12,262 nucleotides of DNA from an uncultured Christensenellaceae bacterium (GTDB taxonomy: Bacteria > Bacillota > Clostridia > Christensenellales > MGBC116941). The DNA lies in contig CAJUEF010000006.1 of assembly GCA_910585035.1 (NCBI GenBank), forward strand, positions 1 to 12,262, given 5' to 3'. A program made the translations under genes and the position numbers. This document shows, in pieces, positions 6,643-12,262 of the stretch. The first letter of the stretch is position 1, and each line of letters starts with the position of its first letter. The notes under the pieces are model-generated. The model was not told the DNA's origin, did not search any database, and was given only the letters and a program-made list of their open reading frames with translations.

Positions 6643-9210
6643 TTATTTTAACCACCTTTTATCAGCGGTTATATCCACAATAACAGGAACTTTTAACTCC
6701 ATAACGTTTTCCATACAGCTCTTTAAAATGCTGCAAATCTCCTGCTCTTCTTCCTCTGCCGCTTCCACTATAAGCTCGTCATGCACCTGAAGTATAAGGC
6801 GGCTTTTCATATTCTCCAGCTCCCTTTGCACCTTTATCATAGCCAGCTTAATCATATCCGCCGCAGTACCCTGTATAGGGGTGTTAAGAGCAACCCTCTC
6901 CCCAAAGCTGACTATATTTCTGTTCTTTGAAAAAAGCTGAGGTATATATCTTCTTCTGCCCATAAGAGTATCCACGTAACCTTTTCTTTTGGCATCCTCC
7001 ACCACATTGGACATATACTGGCGAACTCCTTTATATTTGCTAAAATAATTATCTATATATTCCTTTGCAACTTTAAAAGGTATTCCTAAATTTGAAGAAA
7101 GCCCAAAAGGAGAAAGCCCGTATACGATGCCAAAATTAACAGCCTTAGCGCTTCTTCTCATATCTCTGTCAACCTGATCTATAGGAACGTCAAACACCTC
7201 GCTTGCAGTTCTGGTGTGAATATCCTGTCCTTTATTAAAAGCATCTATCATAACAGTGTCGTTGCTTATATGTGCGAGCACCCTAAGCTCAATTTGTGAA
7301 TAGTCCGCACACACCAAAACGTGACCTTCCTTTGCAACAAATGCTTTTCTTATTTCTCTTCCCTGATCTGTGCGCACGGGGATATTTTGCAAATTCGGTT
7401 CTTTGCTGGCTATACGTCCCGTCGTGGTTCCCTTTTGCAAAAACTCTGTGTGTATTCGTCCTGTGCCGTCAACAAGCGGAATAAAACCATCAATATAGGT
7501 TCCTATAAGCTTGGAATATTTTCGGTATTCCAGTACTTTATCAATTATAGGGCTTTGCTCTCTTAATTTGCTAAGGCTGTCCGCATCGGTAGAATATCCG
7601 GTTTTAGTTTTTTTCCCTGATTTTAATTCCAGCTTTTCAAAAAGTATTGACGATAGCTGCTTTGGCGAATTAACATTAAAGCTCTCTCCGGCAATTTCAA
7701 ATATATCCTGTTCCAGCTCCACCATTTTGGCGCGATATTCCTTTGAAAGCTCTTGAAGCACATTCATATCAATAGCAAAGCCTGCTTCCTCCATTTTGTA
7801 AAGCACTTTTGTAAGAGGCATTTCAATATCGTAATAAACATTTTTGTAAAGTTCCACCTTGTCCTTTAACTGTAAGTATAGATAGAACATTGCCAAAGCG
7901 CTCACATCTGTTCCTTCCATGTAATGCTTAATAAGGCTTTCAATGGAATAGTCCTTTTGTGCAGAGTCTACCACATATGCCGCCAGTCCAACATCAAACA
8001 CAATCTTGCAGTTAATGTCATATTCATCCATGTATTTAAGCAAAGCCTTTCCGTCATCAGAAATAATGCCGTGCTTTGTCATTATTTCCTTTAAAGCGTC
8101 AAACACCTGCTCCCTGCCAAGGCTCTCGTCAAACAGACTAAGCTGCTGCTTAACGCTGTAATTACTTTCACCATCGGAAAAGTAAATACATTCGCCTGCA
8201 ACAATAAGCGCAAGAGGCGCATCCTTTAAATTGTTTACAGCCTTTTTAAGTTCATCTTCCGTACCGATTGAAATAGCATTAGTCACCTTTTCACTTATCT
8301 TTTCAATAACATCCCTTTGCTCGCCGTTCTCCTTTAATTTTGGTGTTTCTGTGTTCTTATCGCCTTTAGACCTGGAAATAAGGGATTTCATGTTGTATTT
8401 CTCCAGCAGTGGATAGCATTTCTCCATATCTTCGGCTTTAAATTCAAATTCGTTTATATCGTTGTCAATTTCCATTTCTGTATTTATTGCAGCCAGCTTG
8501 CGGCTTAAAAAGGCAACATCCCTGTCATTTTCCAAGTTTTCTTTTAGCTTGCCTTTTTCCTTATCAAGATTTTCATAAACTCCGTCCAGGCTTCCGTAAT
8601 CTTTAATAAGTCTTAAAGCCGTTTTCTCTCCAACCTTTGTTACACCGGGTATGTTGTCGGATTTATCCCCCATAAGGGCTTTAACGTCCACAAACTGACT
8701 TGGCTCTACTCCATAGGTATTTCTAAACACATCTTCATCATAAAGCTCAACATCGGATATACCTTTTTTCATTAAATAAACCTTTGTATTTTTATCAATA
8801 AGCTGCAAGCTGTCTTTATCGCCTGTTAAAACATATGTGTCTGTCTGCCGAAATTTTTTGCATATACTGCCGATTATATCATCAGCCTCAAAATTCTCCC
8901 TTTCAATTACTGGCACGTCCATAGCTTTAAAAAAGTCTTTTATAATGGGGAACTGCTCAATAAGCTCCGGGTCTGTCTTTTTTCTTCCCGCCTTATACTC
9001 TTTGAAAAACTCATGCCTAAACACCTTTTTAGACACGTCAAAACAGGCCGCCAAATATGCCGGCTGCTGCTCTTTAACTATTTTTAACAGCATGCTCATA
9101 AATCCGTAAACCGCATTTGTGCTTATCCCGTCAAAAGAAAGATACGGAAGCGCATGATAAGCCCTGTGCATAATACTGTTTCCATCTATAACAATAAACT
9201 TTTCAGCCAT
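6643..9210 (-). CDS. polA: DNA polymerase I
   Basis: An 855-residue family A polymerase that processes Okazaki fragments and fills repair gaps. The 5' nuclease domain (about 1-290) has VIDGNS (D9), ACFD (D58), FEADD (108-111), TGDKD (D131, D133) and the helix-hairpin-helix GDKSDNIPGV (181-190). The central 3'-5' exonuclease fold (about 300-460) lacks the DxE catalytic motif and is presumably inactive, as in Bacillus and Thermus. The polymerase domain has motif A CADYSQIEL (D636), the O-helix RRSAKAVNFGIVYG with K689, F693 and Y697, and motif C VHDE (D811). F693 is the usual non-Tyr residue that discriminates against ddNTPs. The start has GGAG at 9217-9220. First gene of the polA-coaE-transglycosylase-lipoprotein operon, with its own promoter at 9257-9286. 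Confidence 0.98.
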   Translation of the reverse strand: MAEKFIVIDGNSIMHRAYHALPYLSFDGISTNAVYGFMSMLLKIVKEQQPAYLAACFDVSKKVFRHEFFKEYKAGRKKTDPELIEQFPIIKDFFKAMDVPVIERENFEADDIIGSICKKFRQTDTYVLTGDKDSLQLIDKNTKVYLMKKGISDVELYDEDVFRNTYGVEPSQFVDVKALMGDKSDNIPGVTKVGEKTALRLIKDYGSLDGVYENLDKEKGKLKENLENDRDVAFLSRKLAAINTEMEIDNDINEFEFKAEDMEKCYPLLEKYNMKSLISRSKGDKNTETPKLKENGEQRDVIEKISEKVTNAISIGTEDELKKAVNNLKDAPLALIVAGECIYFSDGESNYSVKQQLSLFDESLGREQVFDALKEIMTKHGIISDDGKALLKYMDEYDINCKIVFDVGLAAYVVDSAQKDYSIESLIKHYMEGTDVSALAMFYLYLQLKDKVELYKNVYYDIEMPLTKVLYKMEEAGFAIDMNVLQELSKEYRAKMVELEQDIFEIAGESFNVNSPKQLSSILFEKLELKSGKKTKTGYSTDADSLSKLREQSPIIDKVLEYRKYSKLIGTYIDGFIPLVDGTGRIHTEFLQKGTTTGRIASKEPNLQNIPVRTDQGREIRKAFVAKEGHVLVCADYSQIELRVLAHISNDTVMIDAFNKGQDIHTRTASEVFDVPIDQVDRDMRRSAKAVNFGIVYGLSPFGLSSNLGIPFKVAKEYIDNYFSKYKGVRQYMSNVVEDAKRKGYVDTLMGRRRYIPQLFSKNRNIVSFGERVALNTPIQGTAADMIKLAMIKVQRELENMKSRLILQVHDELIVEAAEEEEQEICSILKSCMENVMELKVPVIVDITADKRWLK

Positions 9211-9256
9211 AAGTCACTCCGATAATGAATTTTATATAATTATTTATATGGTTATA

Positions 9257-9286
9257 AGTATAACACATTTAGCCTTATTTAAGCAA
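9257..9286 (-). promoter_or_regulatory. Probable polA operon promoter
   Basis: Minus-strand TTGCTT (9281-9286) and TATACT (9257-9262) with an 18-bp spacer, 47 nt before the polA start. A perfect 10-bp palindrome TTACCGGTAA (9291-9300) lies just upstream of the -35 box. Confidence 0.65.
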
Positions 9287-9317
9287 AATATTACCGGTAA
9301 GTAAAATTTTAAATTTA

Positions 9318-9644
9318 TTATACCCACCCAAGGCCCTTTGCAACAGTTTCTATAAGCTTTGCATTATATCTTTTAACAGTAACTTCGCTCACATTCATTG
9401 CAAAGGAGACAGCAACCCATGACATACCCTTTTTATATCGGTATACATATACGTGCTTTAAATCATTGCTGCATGAATTTATAGCCGCTTGAACTTTAAC
9501 AACCCGTCTTAATAAAGCGAGGTATTCTCTTGTAGGTGTATATTCACCACATTTTATCATTTCCCCCATTTCTCTTACTGAACTTTTATTTTGTGAAAGG
9601 CATATAAGCTCATCCTGAACATGTTTTCTAATAAAATCTTTCAT
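9318..9644 (-). CDS. Small sigma-region-4-like helix-turn-helix protein
   Basis: A 108-residue protein I do not recognise as a named family. The N-terminal half is helical and charged. The C-terminal part, about 64-100 (HVYVYRYKKGMSW, then VSFAMNVSEVTVKRYNAKLIE), reads like the helix-turn-helix of sigma-70 region 4 or of phage ArpU/RinA-type activators: a conserved Trp, a small-residue turn and VSExTVKR as recognition helix. It ends GLGWV. No sigma region 2 is present, so it is not a full sigma factor. The ATG at 9642-9644 is chosen over a TTG at 9662 because AGGAG (9650-9654) is correctly spaced only for the ATG. Its promoter carries a 22-bp palindrome (9656-9677). PolA follows 107 nt downstream with its own promoter. 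DNA-binding is inferred. Confidence 0.7.
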   Translation of the reverse strand: MKDFIRKHVQDELICLSQNKSSVREMGEMIKCGEYTPTREYLALLRRVVKVQAAINSCSNDLKHVYVYRYKKGMSWVAVSFAMNVSEVTVKRYNAKLIETVAKGLGWV

Positions 9645-9649
9645 TAAAT

Positions 9650-9654
9650 CTCCT
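9650..9654 (-). promoter_or_regulatory. Ribosome binding site deciding the HTH gene start
   Basis: AGGAG, 5 nt before the ATG at 9642-9644, within GAGGAGA. It lies downstream of the alternative TTG start at 9662, ruling that start out. Confidence 0.75.
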
Positions 9655-9655
9655 C

Positions 9656-9677
9656 TATACAAACATTTGTTTGTATA
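9656..9677 (-). promoter_or_regulatory. 22-bp palindromic operator at the HTH gene start site
   Basis: Perfect inverted repeat with half-site TATACAAACA, a 2-nt centre and the mirror TGTTTGTATA. It lies between the -10 box and the ribosome binding site, over the predicted transcription start, where a bound repressor would block initiation. The core fits CRAAC-N4-GTTYG, which resembles the Gram-positive LexA (SOS) box with A where G is commonest. A TetR-type or self-encoded regulator site fits as well. Which protein binds is not known. Confidence 0.6.
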
Positions 9678-9678
9678 T

Positions 9679-9706
9679 ATTGTATTATATAAAAAATATA
9701 TGTCAA
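9679..9706 (-). promoter_or_regulatory. Promoter of the small HTH gene
   Basis: Minus-strand TTGACA (9701-9706) and TACAAT (9679-9684), 16-bp spacer. The predicted start near 9672 falls inside the palindrome at 9656-9677. Confidence 0.7.
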
Positions 9707-9736
9707 GGAAATTTTTAATCGCAATGTTTTTCCCAC

Positions 9737-9768
9737 TTTACAAATATTTAACTGTGTGCTAATATAAT
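9737..9768 (+). promoter_or_regulatory. Probable tRNA-Leu promoter
   Basis: TTTACA (9737-9742) is followed after 17 nt by TAATAT (9760-9765). A better -10 match, TATAAT (9763-9768), overlaps it but leaves a 20-nt spacer. Either would start transcription close to the tRNA 5' end at 9783. Confidence 0.45.
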
Positions 9769-9782
9769 TAAGCATTATTTAT

Positions 9783-9869
9783 GCCGGTGTGATGGAATTG
9801 GCAGACGTGCTGGACTCAAAATCCAGTGGTAGCAATACCGTGTCGGTTCGACCCCGACCACCGGTACCA
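9783..9869 (+). tRNA. tRNA-Leu (anticodon CAA)
   Basis: An 87-nt class II tRNA with acceptor stem GCCGGTG/CACCGGT, anticodon stem CTGGA/TCCAG around loop CTCAAAA (anticodon CAA, reads UUG), a long variable arm with GGTA-GCAA-TACC, T arm GTCGG-TTCGACC-CCGAC, discriminator A and encoded CCA. The long variable arm and A73 are leucine identity features. A terminator follows directly. Confidence 0.97.
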
Positions 9870-9872
9870 CGT

Positions 9873-9902
9873 CGGAGCAAAGTTCGCTTTGCTCCGTTTT
9901 TT
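9873..9902 (+). terminator. Intrinsic terminator of tRNA-Leu
   Basis: Perfect 10-bp stem CGGAGCAAAG/CTTTGCTCCG closed by a TTCG tetraloop and followed by six T. It begins 4 nt after the tRNA CCA end. Confidence 0.93.
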
Positions 9903-9922
9903 ATTTCATAAAAAACATACGC

Positions 9923-10043
9923 CCGCTTCCTTGCTCCTCCTTTTCCGAATAAAACCTTTGGTTTTATTCGGCATTTATCCGCCACCAACATGCTTACCGT
10001 TTCGTTGCTCCTCCTCTTATCATAAAAACTGAAAGTTTTTATG
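9923..10043. repeat. Tandem pair of T/C-rich box plus perfect hairpin
   Basis: Two units about 74 nt apart share a 19-nt box with 17 identities (9923-9941 and 9997-10015, common core TTGCTCCTCCT). Each box is followed within 3-5 nt by a perfect hairpin: CCGAATAAAACC-TTT-GGTTTTATTCGG (9945-9971) and CATAAAAACT-GAA-AGTTTTTATG (10021-10043). The stem sequences differ while their structure is kept. A weaker third copy, AAAAC-TTT-GTTTT near 10088-10102, may follow. Neither long hairpin has a T-run on either strand, so they are not ordinary terminators. No gene was found here on either strand. This could be a decayed repeat family or a small structured transcript. Confidence 0.55.
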
Positions 10044-10191
10044 GCTTATTCTTGCATTTCATCCTATTCCTTACCTGTTTTTTATAGAAAAACTTTGTTT
10101 TAAAACTTATTTTAATGATCCTTTGTTTTAGCCGTAGTTTATAATTACAGGCAATTTTTTAAAAAAAATAGAAATTTTTTCATTTTTCCTC
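10044..10191. other. AT-rich gene-free spacer with A/T tracts
   Basis: No reading frame with a plausible start, and no RNA gene, was found. The last part (about 10153-10189) is made of alternating T and A tracts directly upstream of the tRNA-Val -35 box, a pattern that fits an UP element for the RNA polymerase alpha subunit. Otherwise nothing specific is seen. Confidence 0.4.
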
Positions 10192-10220
10192 TTGACATTT
10201 TTGAATCCCTGTTATATCAT
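10192..10220 (+). promoter_or_regulatory. tRNA-Val promoter
   Basis: TTGACA (10192-10197) and TATCAT (10215-10220) with a 17-bp spacer, 20 nt before the tRNA 5' end. The same two hexamers and spacing occur before the dehydrogenase gene (10554-10582). Confidence 0.85.
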
Positions 10221-10239
10221 AAACAAGTACAAAAGAAAT

Positions 10240-10315
10240 GGGGGCATAGCTCAGCTGGGAGAGCATCTGCCTTACAAGCAGAGGGTCATAGGTTCGAGCC
10301 CTATTGTCCCCACCA
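10240..10315 (+). tRNA. tRNA-Val (anticodon UAC)
   Basis: A 76-nt tRNA with acceptor stem GGGGGCA/TGTCCCC (one G-U pair), D arm GCTC/GAGC, anticodon stem TCTGC/GCAGA around CTTACAA (anticodon TAC, so UAC, reading GUN codons), T arm ATAGG-TTCGAGC-CCTAT, discriminator A and encoded CCA. It is a single tRNA unit with its own promoter. Confidence 0.97.
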
Positions 10316-10319
10316 ATTT

Positions 10320-10354
10320 ACTTAAAAGAACATCTGTAAGGTGTTCTTTTAAGT
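10320..10354 (+). terminator. Long hairpin after tRNA-Val
   Basis: ACTTAAAAGAACA (10320-10332) pairs perfectly with TGTTCTTTTAAGT (10342-10354); two more pairs may extend into the loop. It starts 5 nt after the tRNA CCA. There is no T-run after the stem, so it may act as a processing or weak termination site ahead of the stronger hairpin at 10399. Confidence 0.6.
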
Positions 10355-10398
10355 ATAATTACATAGCTAATCAATTTTTTCAATTTCTTATATTCCCT

Positions 10399-10435
10399 AA
10401 AAAAGACCGTGCCAATTTAGGCAGGGTCTTTTTTT
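10399..10435 (+). terminator. Intrinsic terminator of the tRNA-Val unit
   Basis: GACC-G-TGCC pairs with GGCA-G-GGTC around loop AATTTA, with one G-G mismatch. The stem is preceded by six A and followed by seven T (10429-10435). An A-tract before and a T-tract after make it potentially active in both directions. Confidence 0.85.
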
Positions 10436-10553
10436 ATCATTTTAAAAAATTATATAAAGTTAATTAATTTGTTAAAACCCTATATATTTTTAAGGTTTTA
10501 TAAAGTTATAAAATAAGTTATTCTTTAGGTTAATTGTTAAAAAAATAATTAAA
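10436..10553. other. AT-rich gap before the dehydrogenase promoter
   Basis: No gene was found. An inverted repeat TAAAACC (10473-10479) / GGTTTTA (10494-10500) with a 14-nt centre could be an operator or weak hairpin. A/T tracts next to the -35 box at 10554 resemble an UP element. Confidence 0.35.
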
Positions 10554-10582
10554 TTGACATTTGCTGGGTGTAAGGCTATCAT
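10554..10582 (+). promoter_or_regulatory. Promoter of the dehydrogenase gene
   Basis: TTGACA (10554-10559) and TATCAT (10577-10582), 17-bp spacer, 35 nt before the ATG. Core hexamers match the tRNA-Val promoter, suggesting strong sigma-A expression. Confidence 0.85.
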
Positions 10583-10617
10583 ATTTTATAAATATAAACT
10601 TAAAAGGAATGATAAAT

Positions 10618-11373
10618 ATGAAACTTGAAAACAAAGTTGCAGTTATAACCGGCGCAGGTTCTGGTATGGGCAAATCAATGATAGAGCTTTTTGCCAAAGA
10701 AGGAGCAAAAATTATTGCTGCTGATATTAATGAAGCCGGAGTTAATGAAGTAATAAGCTCTTTAAACGGCCCTGGCGAAATTACATTTTGTAAAACAGAT
10801 GTATCTGATAGAGCACAAGTTGAGAATATGATTGACCAGGCAATTAACAAATACGGCAAATTGGATATTCTTATTAACAATGCAGGTATACTTGATAAAA
10901 TGATGCCTGTTTCCGAGCTTGAAGATGAGCTCTGGAATAAAGTTCTTGCAGTAAATGTAAACGGCGTTATGTATGCATGCCGCAAAGCTGTTCCTATTAT
11001 GGAAAAACAAGGTGGCGGCGTAATCATCAACACAGCTTCTGTCGGTGGTCTTAACGGTTGCCGTGCCGGCGCTGCTTACACCGCATCTAAATTTGCAGTT
11101 GTTGGTTTAACCAAAAATATAGGATTTATGTATGCTAAAAACGGTATTCGCTGCAACGCAATATGTCCCGGAAGTATTGAAACTAATATTGCCGCAGGTC
11201 TTGCTTCTGCCAGCAAGTTCGGCATGGGTCTTGCAACTGCCGGAGTGCCCCTTAGTCCACGTAACGGTAAAGCTAATGAGATCGCAACTACAGCCCTTTT
11301 CCTTGCCAGTGATGATTCAAGCTTCATTAACGGAACCACAATCACTGTTGACGGCGGTTGGACAGCTTATTAA
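10618..11373 (+). CDS. NAD(P)-dependent short-chain dehydrogenase/reductase
   Basis: A 251-residue classical SDR oxidoreductase. The cofactor loop is TGAGSGMG (11-18), followed by AAD at 34-36; an Asp at the end of the second strand (D36) favours NAD(H) over NADP(H). NNAG is at 87-90, the structural Asn in NVN at 113-115, and the catalytic set is S141, Y154 and K158 (YTASK). The C-terminus (INGTTITVDGGW) is typical of the family. The substrate cannot be assigned; FabG-like, hydroxysteroid or sugar/alcohol dehydrogenases share this pattern. The start at 10618 has AAAGGA at 10603-10608; an in-frame ATG at 10609 sits too close to that site. It is a single-gene unit between its own promoter and the terminator at 11396-11429. 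Confidence 0.93.
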   Translation: MKLENKVAVITGAGSGMGKSMIELFAKEGAKIIAADINEAGVNEVISSLNGPGEITFCKTDVSDRAQVENMIDQAINKYGKLDILINNAGILDKMMPVSELEDELWNKVLAVNVNGVMYACRKAVPIMEKQGGGVIINTASVGGLNGCRAGAAYTASKFAVVGLTKNIGFMYAKNGIRCNAICPGSIETNIAAGLASASKFGMGLATAGVPLSPRNGKANEIATTALFLASDDSSFINGTTITVDGGWTAY

Positions 11374-11395
11374 TAGTTTAGCTTCATCAGTTATT

Positions 11396-11429
11396 AAAAA
11401 ACAGTTGGCAGATTTGCCAACTGTTTTTT
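11396..11429. terminator. Bidirectional terminator
   Basis: CAGTTGGCA (11402-11410) pairs with TGCCAACTG (11415-11423) around GATT, flanked by six A and six T. The A/T flanks make it a terminator on both strands, serving the dehydrogenase gene (plus) and the convergent GGDEF gene (minus). Confidence 0.93.
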
Positions 11430-11435
11430 CACTTT

Positions 11436-12262
11436 CTATTTCATAAAATCATCGTAATAACAACATTCTCCCTTTCCTATAGCCTTTGCTGTATAAAGGG
11501 CCTTATTTGCTGCTTCAAACAGGTCAATATAATTTTGTCCATGTTCAGGAAAAAGCGCAACTCCTATACTAGACGATATATCATGATTTTTATAAGAACC
11601 GCAAGCAATGCTTTGCATATTATTTACAATAGAGCTCGGCGAATCCTTATATTCACAAAATACAAGACATTGGTCTCCTCCACAGCGCAAAGCCACATCT
11701 TTTTCATTAATATGCTCGCTTATTTTCTTTCCAATATATCTAACTGCTTCATCACCAAATAAATGACCGTATTTTTTATTTAATTCTTTTATGCCGTCAA
11801 TATCCAAAACCATCATTATAAACTTTTTATTCAAATCATGTTCAGAATTAATATTTAAAATTTCCTCAACAGCTTCTCTGCCTGCTTTTTGATTAAGCAA
11901 ACCTGTAAGCGAATCCTTGCCAACAATAAGTTTCAGTCTTGCCATATTGGTATATTGATCGTGGTCGTCAGTAAGCTTTCCTATTATTTTAGTAATCTGA
12001 TCAGAATCTTCACTTTCCCAAATAGGCCTTGCCACCACTTTATACCATCTTTCTGCATCGCAAGTATGAATACTGTAGTTTGCTTTTACAACCGGTTCAC
12101 TTTTTGTTGCGCGTTCTATCTTTTGAAAAATATCATTCAGGTCTTTTGAAGATAATAATTTTTCCACATCGCTGTTATGCATAGGGCTTGGTATAACCTC
12201 GTCTATACCCAGCTTATTTGCCCCCCATTCAGATATGGATAGCACATCAGTTTTTTTATCAT
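11436..12262 (-). CDS. PAS-like plus degenerate GGDEF domain protein (partial)
   Basis: The frame is open to the right edge, so the N-terminus is missing; the GTG at 12243-12245 is most likely an internal valine. About 275 residues are visible. The first part ends in a PAS/PAC-like segment (RWYKVVARPIWES then IIGKLTDDHD), then a helical linker and KDSLTGLLN, the usual entry to a GGDEF domain. Metal-binding DIDGIK and YGHLFGDE are conserved, but the signature is GGDQC (11667-11681), replacing the metal-binding Glu and the Phe. The inhibitory RxxD site reads NEKD. The domain is therefore probably not an active diguanylate cyclase and lacks the classical c-di-GMP inhibitory site; it may bind GTP or act as a signalling scaffold. 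It ends close to the shared terminator. Confidence 0.85.
   Translation of the reverse strand, partial: DKKTDVLSISEWGANKLGIDEVIPSPMHNSDVEKLLSSKDLNDIFQKIERATKSEPVVKANYSIHTCDAERWYKVVARPIWESEDSDQITKIIGKLTDDHDQYTNMARLKLIVGKDSLTGLLNQKAGREAVEEILNINSEHDLNKKFIMMVLDIDGIKELNKKYGHLFGDEAVRYIGKKISEHINEKDVALRCGGDQCLVFCEYKDSPSSIVNNMQSIACGSYKNHDISSSIGVALFPEHGQNYIDLFEAANKALYTAKAIGKGECCYYDDFMK

Noticed and set aside
9779..9991. Minus-strand open frame ending GGRGRTDTVLLPLDFESS...
   Set aside because: It is the antisense of tRNA-Leu. This translated string is a well-known annotation artefact; no ribosome binding site at a sensible start makes it a gene.
9783..10315. Integration site for a mobile element at the tRNA genes
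   Set aside because: No integrase, no duplicated tRNA 3' end and no phage or plasmid genes were seen nearby.
10192..10467. Plus-strand open frame containing GGIAQLGEHLPYKQRV
   Set aside because: It is a translation through tRNA-Val and its terminators, another common artefact of tRNA genes.
10530..11033. 167-residue minus-strand frame over the dehydrogenase gene
   Set aside because: Antisense shadow; the plus strand has a complete SDR with promoter, ribosome binding site and terminator.

Overview
The window looks like a chromosomal housekeeping segment of a low-GC Gram-positive bacterium of the Clostridia, probably Lachnospiraceae-like. The reasons are the ribosomal gene order, the proofreading-less PolA, AGGAGG-type ribosome binding sites, TTGACA/TATAAT-type promoters and an AT-rich intergenic background. 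The genus assignment is inference. No phage integrase, transposase, CRISPR array or toxin-antitoxin pair was seen.

Positions 1-3806 (all minus strand) hold a str operon read from high to low coordinates: an L7Ae-like ribosomal protein (rplGB type), rpsL, rpsG, fusA and the first codons of tuf. It starts from a near-consensus promoter at 3761-3789 and has an approximately 115-nt leader that can form a stem-loop. The 266-nt rpsL-rpsG spacer is unusually structured. It contains two perfect 10-bp inverted pairings that interlock, two local hairpins and a CCTCC element able to pair with the rpsG ribosome binding site. This is the best candidate in the window for an undescribed regulatory RNA.

Positions 3807-9210 (minus strand) form a tight operon: polA, coaE, a membrane-anchored lytic transglycosylase and a family-5 solute-binding lipoprotein with no permease genes beside it. 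A promoter lies just before polA. Upstream, at 9318-9644, is a small helix-turn-helix protein gene whose own promoter overlaps a 22-bp perfect palindrome, probably an operator.

Positions 9737-10435 (plus strand) carry tRNA-Leu(CAA) and tRNA-Val(UAC), each with its own promoter and terminator. They are separated by a gene-free stretch with long perfect hairpins preceded by a repeated CCGYTTCSTTGCTCCTCCT-like sequence. Positions 10554-11429 carry a single-gene unit for an NAD-type short-chain dehydrogenase with a promoter whose hexamers match those of the tRNA-Val promoter. A bidirectional terminator at 11396-11429 separates it from a convergent gene that runs off the right edge. That gene encodes a PAS-like plus GGDEF protein with a degenerate signature (GGDQC), so it is probably not an active diguanylate cyclase.

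Most of the window is conserved core machinery. The points of interest are in the non-coding DNA and in a few diverged proteins.
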